64,000 nucleotides of DNA, taken from Prinia subflava (Eukaryota; Chordata; Aves; Passeriformes; Cisticolidae). Both the position numbers and the translations under genes were made by a program. The stretch is from the NCBI RefSeq assembly GCF_021018805.1, contig NC_086254.1, positions 744,001 to 808,000 of the forward strand. Direction: 5' to 3'. Position 1 is the first letter of the stretch. Each line of letters starts with the position of its first letter. The notes under the pieces are model-generated. The model had not been told where the DNA came from. It ran no database searches and saw nothing but the letters and a program-made list of their open reading frames with translations. This document shows, piece after piece, positions 35,227-46,250 of the stretch.

Positions 35227-38200
35227 GTGAGCCGGCTCCGAGCATCAATGGCAGTTCTGTCTGCCGGCGGGGCGGAGAGGGGGCTGCGGCACACAGGGGC
35301 TGGGGACAGCATGGGACATGGACCAGCAGGATGTAGCAGGGGGCTGGTGGTTCCCTGAGGAATGCTGGGCCATGACTGGGGCATCCCCACGCCGACAGCT
35401 CTGATCGGCTTCCCCAGGGCTTTGCCGTGGCATCCCGCTTCCTCCGAGCATCGCCGGTGGGGACACCCACATTGCACCGCCCGTGACCCCCTTCCTAATT
35501 CATCACCTCCCCCATCCCTTCACCACCCACCTTGGTAGCGCTTAGGGGTGTTTTCCCTGTTGGGAGCCACTTGTTGCTCAGAAACTGGATAGAATTTTGA
35601 CTTTCAGAGTAACTTCAGGCCGAAGGTCCCTTCTCTCCCCGCAGGGATTCTGCAGGTCCTGGCGCACGGCTCCCCTTGCGATAAGACTTTGCTTTCCCGT
35701 AGAGAGAAACAACCTGACTGTGCATATTTGAGTCGGTCGGAGGGGTTTATGTTGGGCAAGGATGTTTTTTGGGAACATTCAGTGTCTGGGCTGTCGGTAA
35801 CTAATCCTTGGCCTCCAGAGGGGCGAGGCTGCCCCTCTCGTCACAGGCTGAGCGGGAGGGTTGTTGGCCGTGCCTCGCTTGGCAGATGTGAAGCCTGAGA
35901 TCCCAGCGGATCATCATTTGCTGGCAAGTCTCACCTGCCTTTTTGGGATCTTGAGGTAGTCGTGTTGGTGGGTCCGTGTGTAGGTCCTGGGGGATGAGGA
36001 GCACTCAGCTCAGTGGTGTGAGGTATGTGAGATGGGACTGTCACCTGTGTCCTGGGTGGGGATGTCCCCAAGCCCTTTTTGGCAGGAGATTTATGCCCCA
36101 AGCCCTCTCTCTGCGGGGTGTCCTCTGCCCTGAGCAAGGTCAGGGTGACACAGCCTCTGCTGTGCACCCAGCAGTGCCTGGCATTGTGGTGACACTCTGT
36201 TTAATTCACCTTCCTCCCTGGGAATGGCCTCACTGCCCAGCTGAGGAACTGCAGTGTGTCCCCATGCTGGTGAACCCAGGACAAGTGTCAGAAGGTGTTT
36301 CCTGATGGATGTGCCAGGATAGGAGCTCTGCCCTCACCAACCCTCTTAGTGCAGTGTAACAGTGATTGGGAACACGGGCTCCTGCATGTCCTTCAAATCC
36401 CACAGGATTTGGGGCAGAGCATCCACACGTGTCTGGGTGCCGGTTGGTGAAGGCTCGGGATGGGTTGAGTGTGTTGAGCAGCCTGTTTTGGGCTGGAGGA
36501 GCTTCCTGCTGAGCAAGTGGGCTTTGGTCTCACTAGGACATGTGCCTGTGCCATGGCTCCTCACAGGTGACACTGGGGAAAATCTGAGACTGAGGTCCTG
36601 CAGGATGCACTGGGAATGAGCACTGGGGCAGGGCTGTGGGGCTGGTGTCCATGTGAGGCTGGTGTCCATGGAGTGGTTGTCCTGGATGGCATGTCCAGAG
36701 GCGCTTGGTGGTCCCACCTGTGCTGCACCACCATTCTTGGGCTCCAAGGGCTCTGGGGTCAGCTGCTGCTCCTCCGCACTGAGCTGGTGTCTGTCGGTCC
36801 TGCTGTCCGGCAGCCCTGGGGATATGGGGCTGGCAGTGATGTTCAGGAGGGTGTGTCACTGGGGAATGTGGGGAAGGGCACAGGGGCTGCCCCTGTGTGG
36901 CAGCTGTCAGGTGGAATATATGTCATGTTCCAGAGTTAATTACAGTAATTGGCTGTCAGAGGCTGTGCTGGTGCCTGCTCTGCCTCTGAGGGGGAGTATG
37001 GGCAGCTCAAGCTTTGATGCTCCGTGTGCGGGGGAGTTCCTAGCCCCACCTTGCCATTTGTCCCCAGCCCAGAGACATGTCCCCACGTGTCTGTGGGGAC
37101 ACGGCCCCTGAGAGCCACCCACACACGTGGGCATGTGCCTCTCTCCAACCCCAAATAATGTGGTGGTTACAGAGCCAGCTGGAACATGAAAGCCTCAGGC
37201 AGAGTCTGGCCCCGGCGGGGATGCTCTGGAGCCTTGTAGATTAAAGGGAGCCCTTGACCACAAGGCTCTGGCCACAGGGTGGACACACTGGTATGTGAGC
37301 AATGCGGATGTTCCATCAGGACAGAGGAACGAACCCTGGGCAGCTCCTCCAGCACAAGTCAGGCAGGCAGGACCCTGACCATCCCCTTAGGCTGGGGTCT
37401 GCTGTGAGACATGGGTGACCTCGGGCATTCTCCTGGCACCTCAGTGCATGGGCCACCAGGCTTGTCCCACTAAACTTGGATGTGATGCCCAGGGACATCT
37501 TGGCATGAGCAACAACAGCTCCAGAGTCCATCACACCAAGCAACAAGCACAAATAGTTGGATTGTGATAGTAACCCCAGTGCTAAGGAAAATGAAGATTA
37601 TCTCAGTGCCTCTTATCTTTTCCAGAGGCCCAGGATTAAGCTGTGTGATGAAACAGTGCAATGTCCATCTGTCTGTGCTGTCTGTCTACTGTCATGCTGT
37701 GCCTGTGCAGGGGCATGGAGGGAGCAGGGAGGGGGCATGTGTAATGGAAATAAAGGATTAAAGGAGGAAAGGTGAGCATCAGTATGGCATCAGTGCTGGC
37801 ATTGGTGTTGGCATAGCAGTAGGATCAGTGGGTATGGCACTGGGACAGCTCGAGGCCACATCTGCCCCTCACAGCCCCAACCTAGCCAACCCCACCAGGC
37901 AGGCAGTGGGACATAGGCAGAGCTGAGGCTAAGGGTGGCTATGTGGACCCTGGCTTGTCACTGGAGCACAAGTGAGCTGGGTTTTGGGTTCGGCCCCCTG
38001 TTGCCCCAGGCAGTCTCCTTCGTGGGGAACCTGCAGCCACTCCAACCGGTTTGTGGGGCTGGGCAGTGACACCTCCTGCCCGAGGCCTAACGGAGGGCTG
38101 GGAAGTGCAGGTACAGATGCCAGGGAGCAAACAAGGGCTGCTTGTGTCCTGCCGGGCATGGAGCCCAGCAGCCAGAGGGGACAATGGGCTGCTTCTCTGG

Positions 38201-38620
38201 CATGGGGCCATTGCGGGGGGGCAGAGGCTGGGCTGCTGTTGGGGCAGTCACTATGAGCTGGAGGGAAACAGAGGCATGAAGGTGTGAAGGGACTCCATCC
38301 AAGTGATGGAGCAGAGGGTTCTAGCAGTGATGGCAGAGATATCCTGGTGTGTGGACACCAGCATTTCCCCTTCAGCATCCTGGGCTGAGTCCCAGTGCTG
38401 CCATGGGCATGTCCTGCCTGCCCGCAGCAATGGGATGCACTCTTGCACCTGGGTGGCCTGATCCCAGTCCCCTGCATCCTCCTCCGTGGGAGCAACCGGG
38501 ATATTAAGTGTCATCGCTGCAGGAAGAAATACAAGTGGAAGAATCCCGGGAAACTGGTTCTACCCCTCCGTCTGGTGCCGGCGGCAGGCCGGCGGCTGCG
38601 GCAGCGCTCCTCCCTCAGCA
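35227..38620. other. Unannotated CLDN4 upstream region
   Basis: Unique-looking sequence with no CR1 copy and no exon of a known family. Probably regulatory and intergenic DNA for the claudin pair. Confidence 0.5.
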
Positions 38621-38625
38621 AAGGC

Positions 38626-38632
38626 ATATAAT
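38626..38632 (+). promoter_or_regulatory. CLDN4: CLDN4 TATA box
   Basis: ATATAAT in the context GGCATATAATGCC, 67 bases before the CLDN4 ATG. A start near 38,658 would give a 5' UTR of about 40 bases. Confidence 0.7.
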
Positions 38633-38698
38633 GCCTGCCGTGGTCCCAGCAGCCCGCACTGCGCAGCGGGAGGCGGGCAGGGGAGCAGGCAGCCAGCG

Positions 38699-39328
38699 AT
38701 GGCCTCCATGGGGATGCAGGTGCTGGGCATCGCCCTTTCTGTCATCGGCTGGCTGGCCTCCATTCTCTGCTGCGCGCTGCCCATGTGGCGGGAGACGGCC
38801 TTCGTCGGGAACAACATCGTGGTGGCGCAGATCGTCTGGGAAGGGCTGTGGATGAGCTGCGTGGTGCAGAGCACGGGACAGATGCAGTGCAAGGTGTACG
38901 ACTCGCTGCTGGCCCTGCCACAGGACCTGCAAGCTGCCCGTGCCATGGTGGTGGTGGCCATCATCCTGGCCATCCTGGGCACACTACTGGCCGTCACTGG
39001 CGGCAAGTGCACCAATTGTGTGGAGGACGACACTGCCAAAGCCAAGGTCATGATCCTCTCCGGCATCATCTTCATCGTTGCCAGCATCCTCATCCTCATC
39101 CCCATCTCTTGGTCAGCCAACAGCATCATCCAGGACTTCTACAATCCCCTGGTCTCTGACTCGCAGAAGCGGGACCTGGGCTCGTCTCTCTACGTGGGCT
39201 GGGCAGCCTCGGCTCTGCTGCTGCTGGGGGGGGCGATCCTGTGCTGCACCTGCCCGCCCCGCGGAGAGAAGCCCTACTCTGCCAAATTCACGGCTGCTCG
39301 CTCGCTGCCAGCCAGCAACTACGTGTAG
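38699..39328 (+). CDS. CLDN4: Claudin-4, tight-junction membrane protein
   Basis: Single-exon, 209-residue claudin. The ATG at 38699 is preferred over an upstream in-frame ATG because it gives the family N-terminus [10 protein letters not shown] with GW at 17-18. Signature residues: W30, GLW at 49-51, C54 and C64. Four membrane segments lie near 10-28, 81-102, 116-137 and 162-183. The second loop has FYNPLV followed by QKRDLG; the tail ends in SNYV, a PDZ-binding motif; CCTC at 182-185 is a likely palmitoylation site. Claudin-4 modulates paracellular ion permeability in epithelia. The ending LPASNYV and the position next to CLDN3 in divergent orientation support CLDN4. Confidence 0.95.
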   Translation: MASMGMQVLGIALSVIGWLASILCCALPMWRETAFVGNNIVVAQIVWEGLWMSCVVQSTGQMQCKVYDSLLALPQDLQAARAMVVVAIILAILGTLLAVTGGKCTNCVEDDTAKAKVMILSGIIFIVASILILIPISWSANSIIQDFYNPLVSDSQKRDLGSSLYVGWAASALLLLGGAILCCTCPPRGEKPYSAKFTAARSLPASNYV

Positions 39329-40150
39329 GAGCCGCCGCGCCTGCCTGGACCCCCTGGCCGCTCCAGGGAGCGGGGACCTCCCGGGACACGCAACCTCCCC
39401 GGCTGGGCTGGGACTGGCCGGGCGCAGGGGCGGTGCGAGTGCGGGCAGACAGAGCCGCCTTTGTTCCACCGGGATTGAAGCCTGTTCTTTAATCTCGGTT
39501 GAAACAGCGGACAAGGAGATCCTGTCCTGGCTGCCCGCGGTGGGGGTTCTGCTCCCCCCGGAGCATCCAGCTGAGGCATCTTGTCCGAGTCATCACCTGA
39601 TCTCCTCCTCGGGCATTTCCTGGCTCCCGGTATCGGGGTGTGCCATGTGGTGACACAGCTCCCAAGAGCCCGTCCCACGGGTGGCACAGGGCTCTCTATC
39701 CCCTCGTGAAGTTCCCCGGGACGTGTCAGTCCCTCGGGGTGGGTGGCGGTGTCGGTGCTAGTAGGGACAACGAACCTGACCCACGTGGTCACAGAGACGT
39801 GGTGGCTCCGGCAAGGGTCTTGAGGGGTGACAGGGGCTCTCATTTGCCTGTTCCCTAAATTTTGACTTTGACCTACTTTAGGGGCTCGGAGTAACCGTAC
39901 GATGGGATTTCTCGCGGCAGCTCCCCAGGGCGGGGACATCATTATCCTGGGAGTGGGAAGGCGGCGGCCGGGCTGGGAAAACCAGTCGGGGAGGCGGGAC
40001 CGGAGCGGGGCTGTGCCCCCGCATGGTGGGGGGCGACTGGCGGACCCGACCCCATCCATCGCGCAAGAGTGGGGTGCCCAGGAGCAGGGAGTGGGTTCTC
40101 ACGGTAGCCCTGGCTAAGCTGCCGTCCCTCCCCGTGTCCAGCCTTCCCGC

Positions 40151-40156
40151 ATTAAA
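40151..40156 (+). terminator. CLDN4: Candidate CLDN4 polyadenylation signal (ATTAAA)
   Basis: The ATTAAA variant, followed about 25 bases later by a GT-rich stretch (GCTGTGCCTCGTGTTCTT). It gives an ~850-base 3' UTR. A canonical AATAAA at about 41030 is an alternative distal site. Confidence 0.5.
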
Positions 40157-40189
40157 CGGCAGCTGCTCAGACCCCGCTGTGCCTCGTGT

Positions 40190-42110
40190 TCTTTACCCTC
40201 TCCAACACCCGCTCCGGTGGTGGGACAGCCCGGTGCTCCTGTGCCTTGGGCTGCCGTTCCCCTGAGAGATCTTCCAAATCTCTTCTTCGGAGCCTCTTGA
40301 GATCCCTGCGGCCTGTTCCAGCCCTGGCATTTCTCGTCGCTCCCCTCCGGGTCCGCCCCAGGGATGACAGCGGCTGCTTCCACGGCACAAAGCCTTGGCG
40401 GCGCCGGATGCGGCATCGGGGCTGTCCCACGCCTGACCCGCCGCGATCTTCCCACTCGAGTAGGAAGAAGGCAGCAGGCGCCAGCCGGGCCGGGTCGGAG
40501 CTCGCTGGCCCCGGGGCCACCCCACAAGCCTGGCTGGGAGAACCCCGGGGCCGGCGTGGGCGGTGCCTATCTCGATTCCGGCATGGCAAGTGCTCCTCTG
40601 GCTTGGGAACATCCTTGCTTCCCACCTCGGAGTTTGTGGGGATGGTAACTCTGCCTGGCTCTGCATGTCTCATCTGGATCTGAAGGCTGGAGGGCTCCCA
40701 GCTCCCCAGTCCCTTCAGTGGGCACGAGAATGGTGGAAAATATGTCTGGAACCCTGTGGTGCTGGTGTGAGCACAATGTTCTGTCGAGCATCCTTGGGAA
40801 TCCATGGAGCCACCACTTGTCCCCCTGCAGGCGGTCATACACCCTGTTTTGGGTGTCTCGTATGGCCCAGGTCTCGCTGGCTGGGGAAGGGTGCCTGGGA
40901 TGGCTCCCACCATCCTGGCCCCTGCCTGCCTGAAGCACAGGGAGAAGGGTTGTGATTTTGGCCCAAGGGGTCTTGCATGGCCCAGAGGATGCAAAGTCCT
41001 GGTGCTGAGTGTCTGTCAGACTCCTGAGGAATAAAAGATGCTGGGTAAGGAGTGGGGATACAATGGGAGAGGAGAGGCTGGAGAAACCGAAACTGGGACA
41101 GGGGAAATGATGGTGAAACCTCTGGCAAGCGCCGCAGGGTGTGCCAGGCACAATTGATACCCGCTGAGTTCAGGGCCATAAAACCCTGCTGGTCCCTGCC
41201 GCCAAGCATGGCACAGACACCCATGGGTGAACTCTGCTCTGTGAGGAGTTGAGCTGGATTTGGGCTGAGCCAGGGCCACAGTAGTCATATGTGACCATGG
41301 TGGAGCTGCCAGGGTACCCAGCATGTGTCCCTCTATCTACCACCCCTCTCACAGGGACACCATTTGTGGTGACCCCATAGCCCCTCACCAGAGTTTGCCC
41401 TCTTGGAGCTGCTCCTGGGGCTGCTCCAGGATGGTACTGCAGAAGGTCCTGAGCCCCAGACCTGGGATCACAGCAGAGCTGGGCTCTGATCCATTTCCAT
41501 TTTCTCCTGGAGAGGAGCTCCTGGGTCCAAAGGGCACTGTAGCATGGCGGTGAGGGCAAAGCCAAACCAGGAGCAGGCAATGCTGAGCAGTGTGGGGGGC
41601 TGCCTTTCCTGCCTGTGCCCCTGGCATGAGGCTCGTGTCCAAGGAGGCTGAGCACTCGTGCTGGAGTGGGATGTGGGGTGGACACTGAGGGATGGCCACC
41701 AGGGCAGGACATGAGGTGAGTGTGGGGTGTGGGGTTGCACTCTGGAGCACTGGAGGATGGGCACAGTGAACCTCCCATCCTGCTCCCCAAAAGCCATCCC
41801 TTCCCTGACAGTTGCCATTCCCTGGGAAGGGGTGATGGCAGGGGCTGAGCTGTGCTGTGGGGACAGTGTAGGGGGTAGTGTGACACAGGGGGCTCCTGCA
41901 CTTTGGCCTGCTTGGGGCCTGGGTCCTCAGGTCCACATGTGTCCCCATCCTGTCCTGCAGCACTGCCCCATGCCACTCATGTCCCCATGTCCTTCAAGTC
42001 CCCATGCTGTCCTGCAGCCATTCCCACGTTGGTGGGGAGCAGGACATACCAGATGAAGCCCATGCTGTCCCTGGCTGAGGGCTGTGCCTGTGACACCCGT
42101 GTCTGTCCCC
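40190..42110. other. Spacer between CLDN4 and the third claudin
   Basis: No coding exon of its own recognised. It should contain the promoter and untranslated first exon of the downstream claudin. A CATAAAA element near 41176 is one weak candidate. Confidence 0.45.
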
Positions 42111-42123
42111 ACAGGAGCTGGTG

Positions 42124-42768
42124 ATGGCGATGATGACAATGCAGATGGGAGGACTGATGATGGCCATGCTGGGCTGGCTGGGCTCCATCCTCACCTGTGC
42201 CCTGCCCATGTGGAAGGTGACGGCCTTCATTGGTTCCAACATCGTGGTGGCCCAGGTATTCTGGGAAGGGCTGTGGATGAACTGCGTCTACGAGAGCACA
42301 GGGCAGATGCAGTGCAAGGCCTACGACTCCCTGCTGGAGCTCACCTCTGACCTGCAAGCTGCTCGTGCCCTGGTGGTCACCTCCATCTTTGTGGCCTGCC
42401 TCGCCTTCTTCATCGCCCTCTCAGGAGCTGACTGCACCCGCTGCGTGGATGACAATGGCACCAAGACCAGGATCTCTGCGGTGGCAGGTGTCATCTTCAT
42501 CATGGCCAGCATCATGCTGCTGATCCCTGTCTCCTGGTCTGCCAACAGCATTGTCAGCAACTTCTACAACCCTATGGTGCCCGAGGCCCTCAAGAGAGAG
42601 CTGGGGGCTGCCCTCTACATTGGCTGGGCCTCCAGTGCCCTGCAGCTCTTTGGTGGGGGTGTCCTGTGCTGCTCGGGATCCCAGTCCCAGCAGGACCCCT
42701 ACCAGAAGAAGTACAGGGCAGTGAAAACCTGTGGCCCAATGGGCTATGCCATGAAGGACTATGTGTGA
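42124..42768 (+). CDS. Third claudin of the CLDN3/CLDN4 cluster
   Basis: 214-residue claudin in one coding exon. The ATG at 42124 puts GW at residues 17-18, exactly as in CLDN4. A splice acceptor (CTGTCCCCACAG, exon from 42115) lies just upstream, so the gene has at least one untranslated 5' exon. Signature residues: W30, GLW 49-51, C54, C64. Four membrane segments lie near 10-28, 81-100, 117-137 and 162-183. The tail ends in KDYV (PDZ-binding). It is clearly more divergent than its two neighbours: the first loop has [20 protein letters not shown], the second FYNPMV, and the last segment ends CCSGSQ rather than CCxCPP. It belongs to the classic claudin group (3/4/5/6/9-like). I cannot assign orthology to a mammalian gene, so no symbol is given. 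It probably forms part of epithelial tight junctions. Confidence 0.93.
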   Translation: MAMMTMQMGGLMMAMLGWLGSILTCALPMWKVTAFIGSNIVVAQVFWEGLWMNCVYESTGQMQCKAYDSLLELTSDLQAARALVVTSIFVACLAFFIALSGADCTRCVDDNGTKTRISAVAGVIFIMASIMLLIPVSWSANSIVSNFYNPMVPEALKRELGAALYIGWASSALQLFGGGVLCCSGSQSQQDPYQKKYRAVKTCGPMGYAMKDYV

Positions 42769-42925
42769 GCCACTGTACCGAGGTGCCAGTCCAAGGCAGA
42801 GCACCACTGTCCCTGTCCTGCATCCCTGTGCCACCCCCTGCCCCTGCATTGCCTCCTCCTGCCCATCCCCATGCTGGCTGACCCTCAGCACGGTCCCCAT
42901 ATGTGCCCTTCCCCAGGGCAGGGAC

Positions 42926-42931
42926 TATAAA
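42926..42931 (+). terminator. Possible polyadenylation signal (TATAAA variant)
   Basis: TATAAA, a known variant signal, 157 bases after the third claudin's stop. No canonical AATAAA lies nearer. Weak evidence. Confidence 0.35.
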
Positions 42932-42934
42932 CAT

Positions 42935-43300
42935 CCTGGTGCCACCAAGGCTGCCTAGGCTCATTTTGAATAGCGCGGTGCGGGGAGGATGGGGACGCGT
43001 CCTGGGGGTGCTGTGCCCTGCTGTGCTGCAGCACCTGGAACATCCCCATATCCCATGGGGGTCAGCTACAGCCAGACAGGGTGCTCCTGGCAGCTCCCTG
43101 CAGCAGGAAACTGAGGCAGGGAGAGGATGCTGAGAGCTAAGAGAGGCATGGGGGGGACACCAGGTGCTCTGAGCCCACATGGGCTGGGAGGGGACCCCAG
43201 AGAAAGACTGAATCCCCCCTCCCAGGATCCTGGCCACCCACCCTGGACGGTGCACATTCCCACTGTTCTGGGAAAAACACACAACAAGCAGAGAGCAGAG
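42935..43300. other. Spacer between convergent genes
   Basis: Nothing recognised. It separates the inferred 3' ends of the third claudin and METTL27. Confidence 0.5.
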
Positions 43301-43307
43301 ACAGGGG

Positions 43308-43313
43308 TTTATT
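43308..43313 (-). terminator. METTL27: Candidate METTL27 polyadenylation signal (AATAAA)
   Basis: AATAAA on the minus strand 1.16 kb beyond the METTL27 stop, the first canonical signal I find in that direction. It would give a long 3' UTR containing the inverted repeat at 43635-43679. Confidence 0.45.
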
Positions 43314-43634
43314 GAACAGGCAAGTGCAGGGCTGGGTATAACCACAGCCCCCAGCTGCCTAGGGGATAGTGTTGGAGACAAAAGGGCAGGTAGCAGTAGG
43401 GCAGCTACTGATGGGCACAGGGTCCTCAGAACATGGAGGACAAAGCAGAAGGGTGACAAGAGCCATGGGGAGGGTAAGTGTGGAAGATGTGGGATGCCCT
43501 GGGTGAGGAACAGCGACAGACAAAGCTATTGCCTCACACTGAGGAACAGCTCCTGAGGGGAAGGATGCAACCTGTTCTCCAGGAAGATGGGAACAGGATG
43601 AGCAGGAACAGGTCTGAGGGAAGGTAAAAAATGA

Positions 43635-43679
43635 AAGTTTTTACCCAAATATTCCAGTAAGACATTTGGGTAAAAACTT
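43635..43679. repeat. Perfect 16-bp inverted repeat (hairpin)
   Basis: Arms AAGTTTTTACCCAAAT (43635-43650) and ATTTGGGTAAAAACTT (43664-43679) are exact reverse complements around a 13-base spacer. If METTL27 transcription reaches 43308, this is a stem-loop in its 3' UTR. It could also be the core of a small palindromic element. Confidence 0.9.
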
Positions 43680-44476
43680 CCCAAGGGAGCAGTGGAGGAG
43701 GAATTGTGGAAGCAGCCCAGCAAGGGGCTAGAGGAACAGGCTGGGCAGGCAGTGCTGGGTGGCTCCTGGGTGGGGAGCATCCACCAGCTCCCCAAATCCC
43801 TTCCAAACTCATTTCCCCACCCAGACCATTAACTAGAAAGCTGTGGGAAAATGAGATCTGCCTGTCTCTCATTCAACAGAAAAGCAGCTGTTGTGGGATG
43901 AAAGGCAGATGTGGCACTTGGAAAGCCTCTCCAGCTGGCAGCCATCTTGGCACTGCTGGTTTGACTCTGGATGTGGAGACTCTTGCACCTCAGGGCTGGG
44001 TCAGTCCATAGGGAGTATGAGGATGGGAGGCCACAGGACACAGCGATGGAGACCCACCTCCAACAGTCTCCAGGTAAAGACTCTGGGGGTGGGAGATGAA
44101 GAAGGATCCCGATTTTGATCATGAGTGCTGAGGTGGGCGAGGTAGGGAGAAGACATCCCAGACTGGACATGCTTGGAACAGCCATGTGGGTCTGTGAGAT
44201 GTCATGGTGAGCATTGAGGTGTTGGGGTTAATACCTGAATGTCAGAGCCAAGGGTGGTGCCCAGGAGACCCTGGTGAATCCAGGAGACCCTTCCCATGCT
44301 GAGGAGCAGACAAGGGCACCAAGCCCAGACCTCGGTGAGAAGGGACCAAGGAAAGGAATGGGGAAATTCCCCCAAAATACTGTCACTGCCAGTAGCTGCC
44401 CTGCTGCAGGAGGGGGTCACTGGGCTCAGTTTTATAAGGGGTCAAGTGCTCATCCCCTCCAGAGCCATGCTAGCTC

Positions 44477-45937
44477 TCAGCCCTCCTCGAGGTGGGGGAC
44501 AGGGCACTTCTGGTAGATGTAGACCACCCCCGAGATGTAGCCGGTGCCCTGGGCGCTCTCCTCCTCGCTGGTGGCTCTCTCCCAGTACTCCACCTCCTGG
44601 GCCAGCAGCTTCTGCCAGGCTCCGCTCCGCTCCAGCTGCCCCAGCGCCACCTCCAGTTCCGCCTTGTACCGCAGGTTCGAGGGGTTGCTCCTCGTCGTCA
44701 GGCAAAGGAAGCCGCCTGCGGGGCAGGGGACAGGTAACACTGACACAGGGTGTCCCTCTGTGGGGACGGCATCCCTCGGAAAGGGTGGGGGCACGGGGAG
44801 ACACTGAGAGCCTGCCAGGAGTCAGCGGGCAGGGGACAGACAGGGCATGGACAGGGCAGTGGGCAGACAGGACAGCAGGCAGAGAGGGGCAGGACAAGGG
44901 GCCAACGGGCAGGGGATGGGCAAGGAATGGGCGGGATGTCTGAGCCTGAGCACAGGCGGTCACACACCAGCACTGTTGCTGCCACATCCTACCTCGTCCC
45001 GCTGCCCAGACCTGGCAGTGGGCAGGGTCAGGGACCTCGTGCCATCGCCCGTCCCTGGTCGCAGGGACAAGGCCAGGTCCCAGCTGTGCCACAGGTCCAG
45101 CGTTCAGCGGGAGATCCACATCCACCGGGCCTCGGTGTCCCATCCCACCCGGGGGTCACGGCGGGGAAGGGAAGCGACCCCCCCCTTACCCGGCTTAGTG
45201 ACCCGAAGCAGCTCCGGCAGCACCGTGCTCGGCACCTGCCCCTCGCCCAGGGCCCCCACTACCGTCACGGCGTCGTAATGCTCTGCGAGGACACGAGGCG
45301 TCACCGGGGGGACCCTCCGGGACACCCTCCGCCCCGTGCCAGCCCGCCACCTGCGAGACACGTGGGTGTCACCGAGGAGTCCCCGGGGGGCCGCCCCCTC
45401 CGGTTACCTGCGGGCGCGGGCAGTGGCTCCCTGCCCAAGACGCAGAGCCGCAGCTCCTGGTAGAGCCCGGTGCTCCGTGCCCGCTCCAGCATCCCCGCGC
45501 TGCCATCCACGCCGTGCAGGCAGCGGAACCCGCGCCGATGGAGCTATGGGGACACAGGCAGCGTCATCCCCGGCCCGTCCCGTTACCCCCGGCCCTCCCC
45601 GGCCCTTCCCGCCCGTCCCGCCGGTACCTCCCACGCTACGAGCCCGGTGCCACAGGCCACGTCGAGCAGCCGCGCACCCGCGCGTGGCGCGGGGAAAGCG
45701 AAGGCGAGCGAGGCGGCGGCGAGATGCGGTGCCCGGTACTCCAGAGCCGCCACATCCTGCGGGGACACGGCGGTCAGCAGGGACAGCCGCGGTCCCCCGG
45801 CGCTCCCGTCCCCGCTGTGTCCCCTGTACCTGCTCGTAGCGGGCGGCCCAGCCGTCGTAGAGCCGCAGCTTTTCGGGCAGCGTCGAGCCCCGATGAACCG
45901 CGGCCACCCGGTCCCGGACCGCCGCCGGCAACCCCAT
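44477..45937 (-). CDS. METTL27: METTL27, predicted SAM-dependent methyltransferase (five coding exons)
   Basis: Minus-strand exons 45937-45830, 45756-45628, 45543-45408, 45282-45190 and 44715-44477, with consistent phases and GT/AG introns of 73-474 bases, encode 234 residues (human about 245). The order of motifs follows METTL27: an N-terminal KLRLYDGWAARYEQ segment, DVAALEYRAPHLA, motif I LLDVACGTGLVA (about 66-77) for SAM binding, the acidic motif VDGS (D92), EHYDAVTVVGALGEGQVP, LLRVTKPGGFLCLTTRSN, and a C-terminal YISGVVYIYQKC strand. The class I Rossmann methyltransferase fold is clear. The physiological substrate of METTL27 is, to my knowledge, unknown. The gene converges on the third claudin. 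In mammals METTL27 likewise follows CLDN4 on the opposite strand. Confidence 0.93.
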
Positions 45938-45984
45938 CCCGGTTCCGCTCGCTACAGTCCGGGCCAATTGCCCTGCACCGGGCC

Positions 45985-46250
45985 CCGCCCCCATTGATCC
46001 GGGGGCTCCGCCCCGGCAGCGCCCAAAGCCCATTGGCTCCGCCTCCCACTCGCGGAGCGCCCCCAGTGCCTCATTGGTCTCTCGGCCCGCCCAGACCCGC
46101 CCCCAACGCGCATTTCCTCAATGACTCCGCCCAGGAACGCCCCATAACACGCGACACAGTCCGGCCACGCCCCCGTACTCCATTGGCTCCGAGCGCCCGC
46201 CCCGGCCACGCCCCCGTACTCCATTGGCCGCCGGAGCCGCCCCTCGGGGT
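45985..46250 (-). promoter_or_regulatory. METTL27: METTL27 promoter: tandem CCAAT/GC-box array
   Basis: Upstream of the METTL27 ATG, CCAAT boxes (sense on the minus strand) occur at 46032-46036, 46073-46077, 46182-46186 and 46223-46227; both pairs are spaced exactly 41 bp. Degenerate versions occur at about 45993 and 46118. Each is followed or preceded by CCGCCC/CACGCCCC GC boxes. Units at 46161 and 46202 share CCGGCCACGCCCCCGTACTC. The array is about six diverged 41-50 bp modules. No TATA box. Confidence 0.75.

Noticed and set aside
38486..38698. Upstream in-frame ATG extending CLDN4 by 71 residues
   Set aside because: The extension covers the TATA box and lacks claudin similarity; the ATG at 38699 gives the family N-terminus.
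41176..41240. CATAAAA element and ATGGG/GTGAAC donor as promoter and first exon of the third claudin
   Set aside because: Weak TATA match, and joining this donor to 42115 puts its upstream ATG out of frame with the claudin.
42121..42123. GTG as start of the third claudin
   Set aside because: Nuclear genes rarely use GTG; the next codon is ATG and fits the claudin N-terminal spacing exactly.
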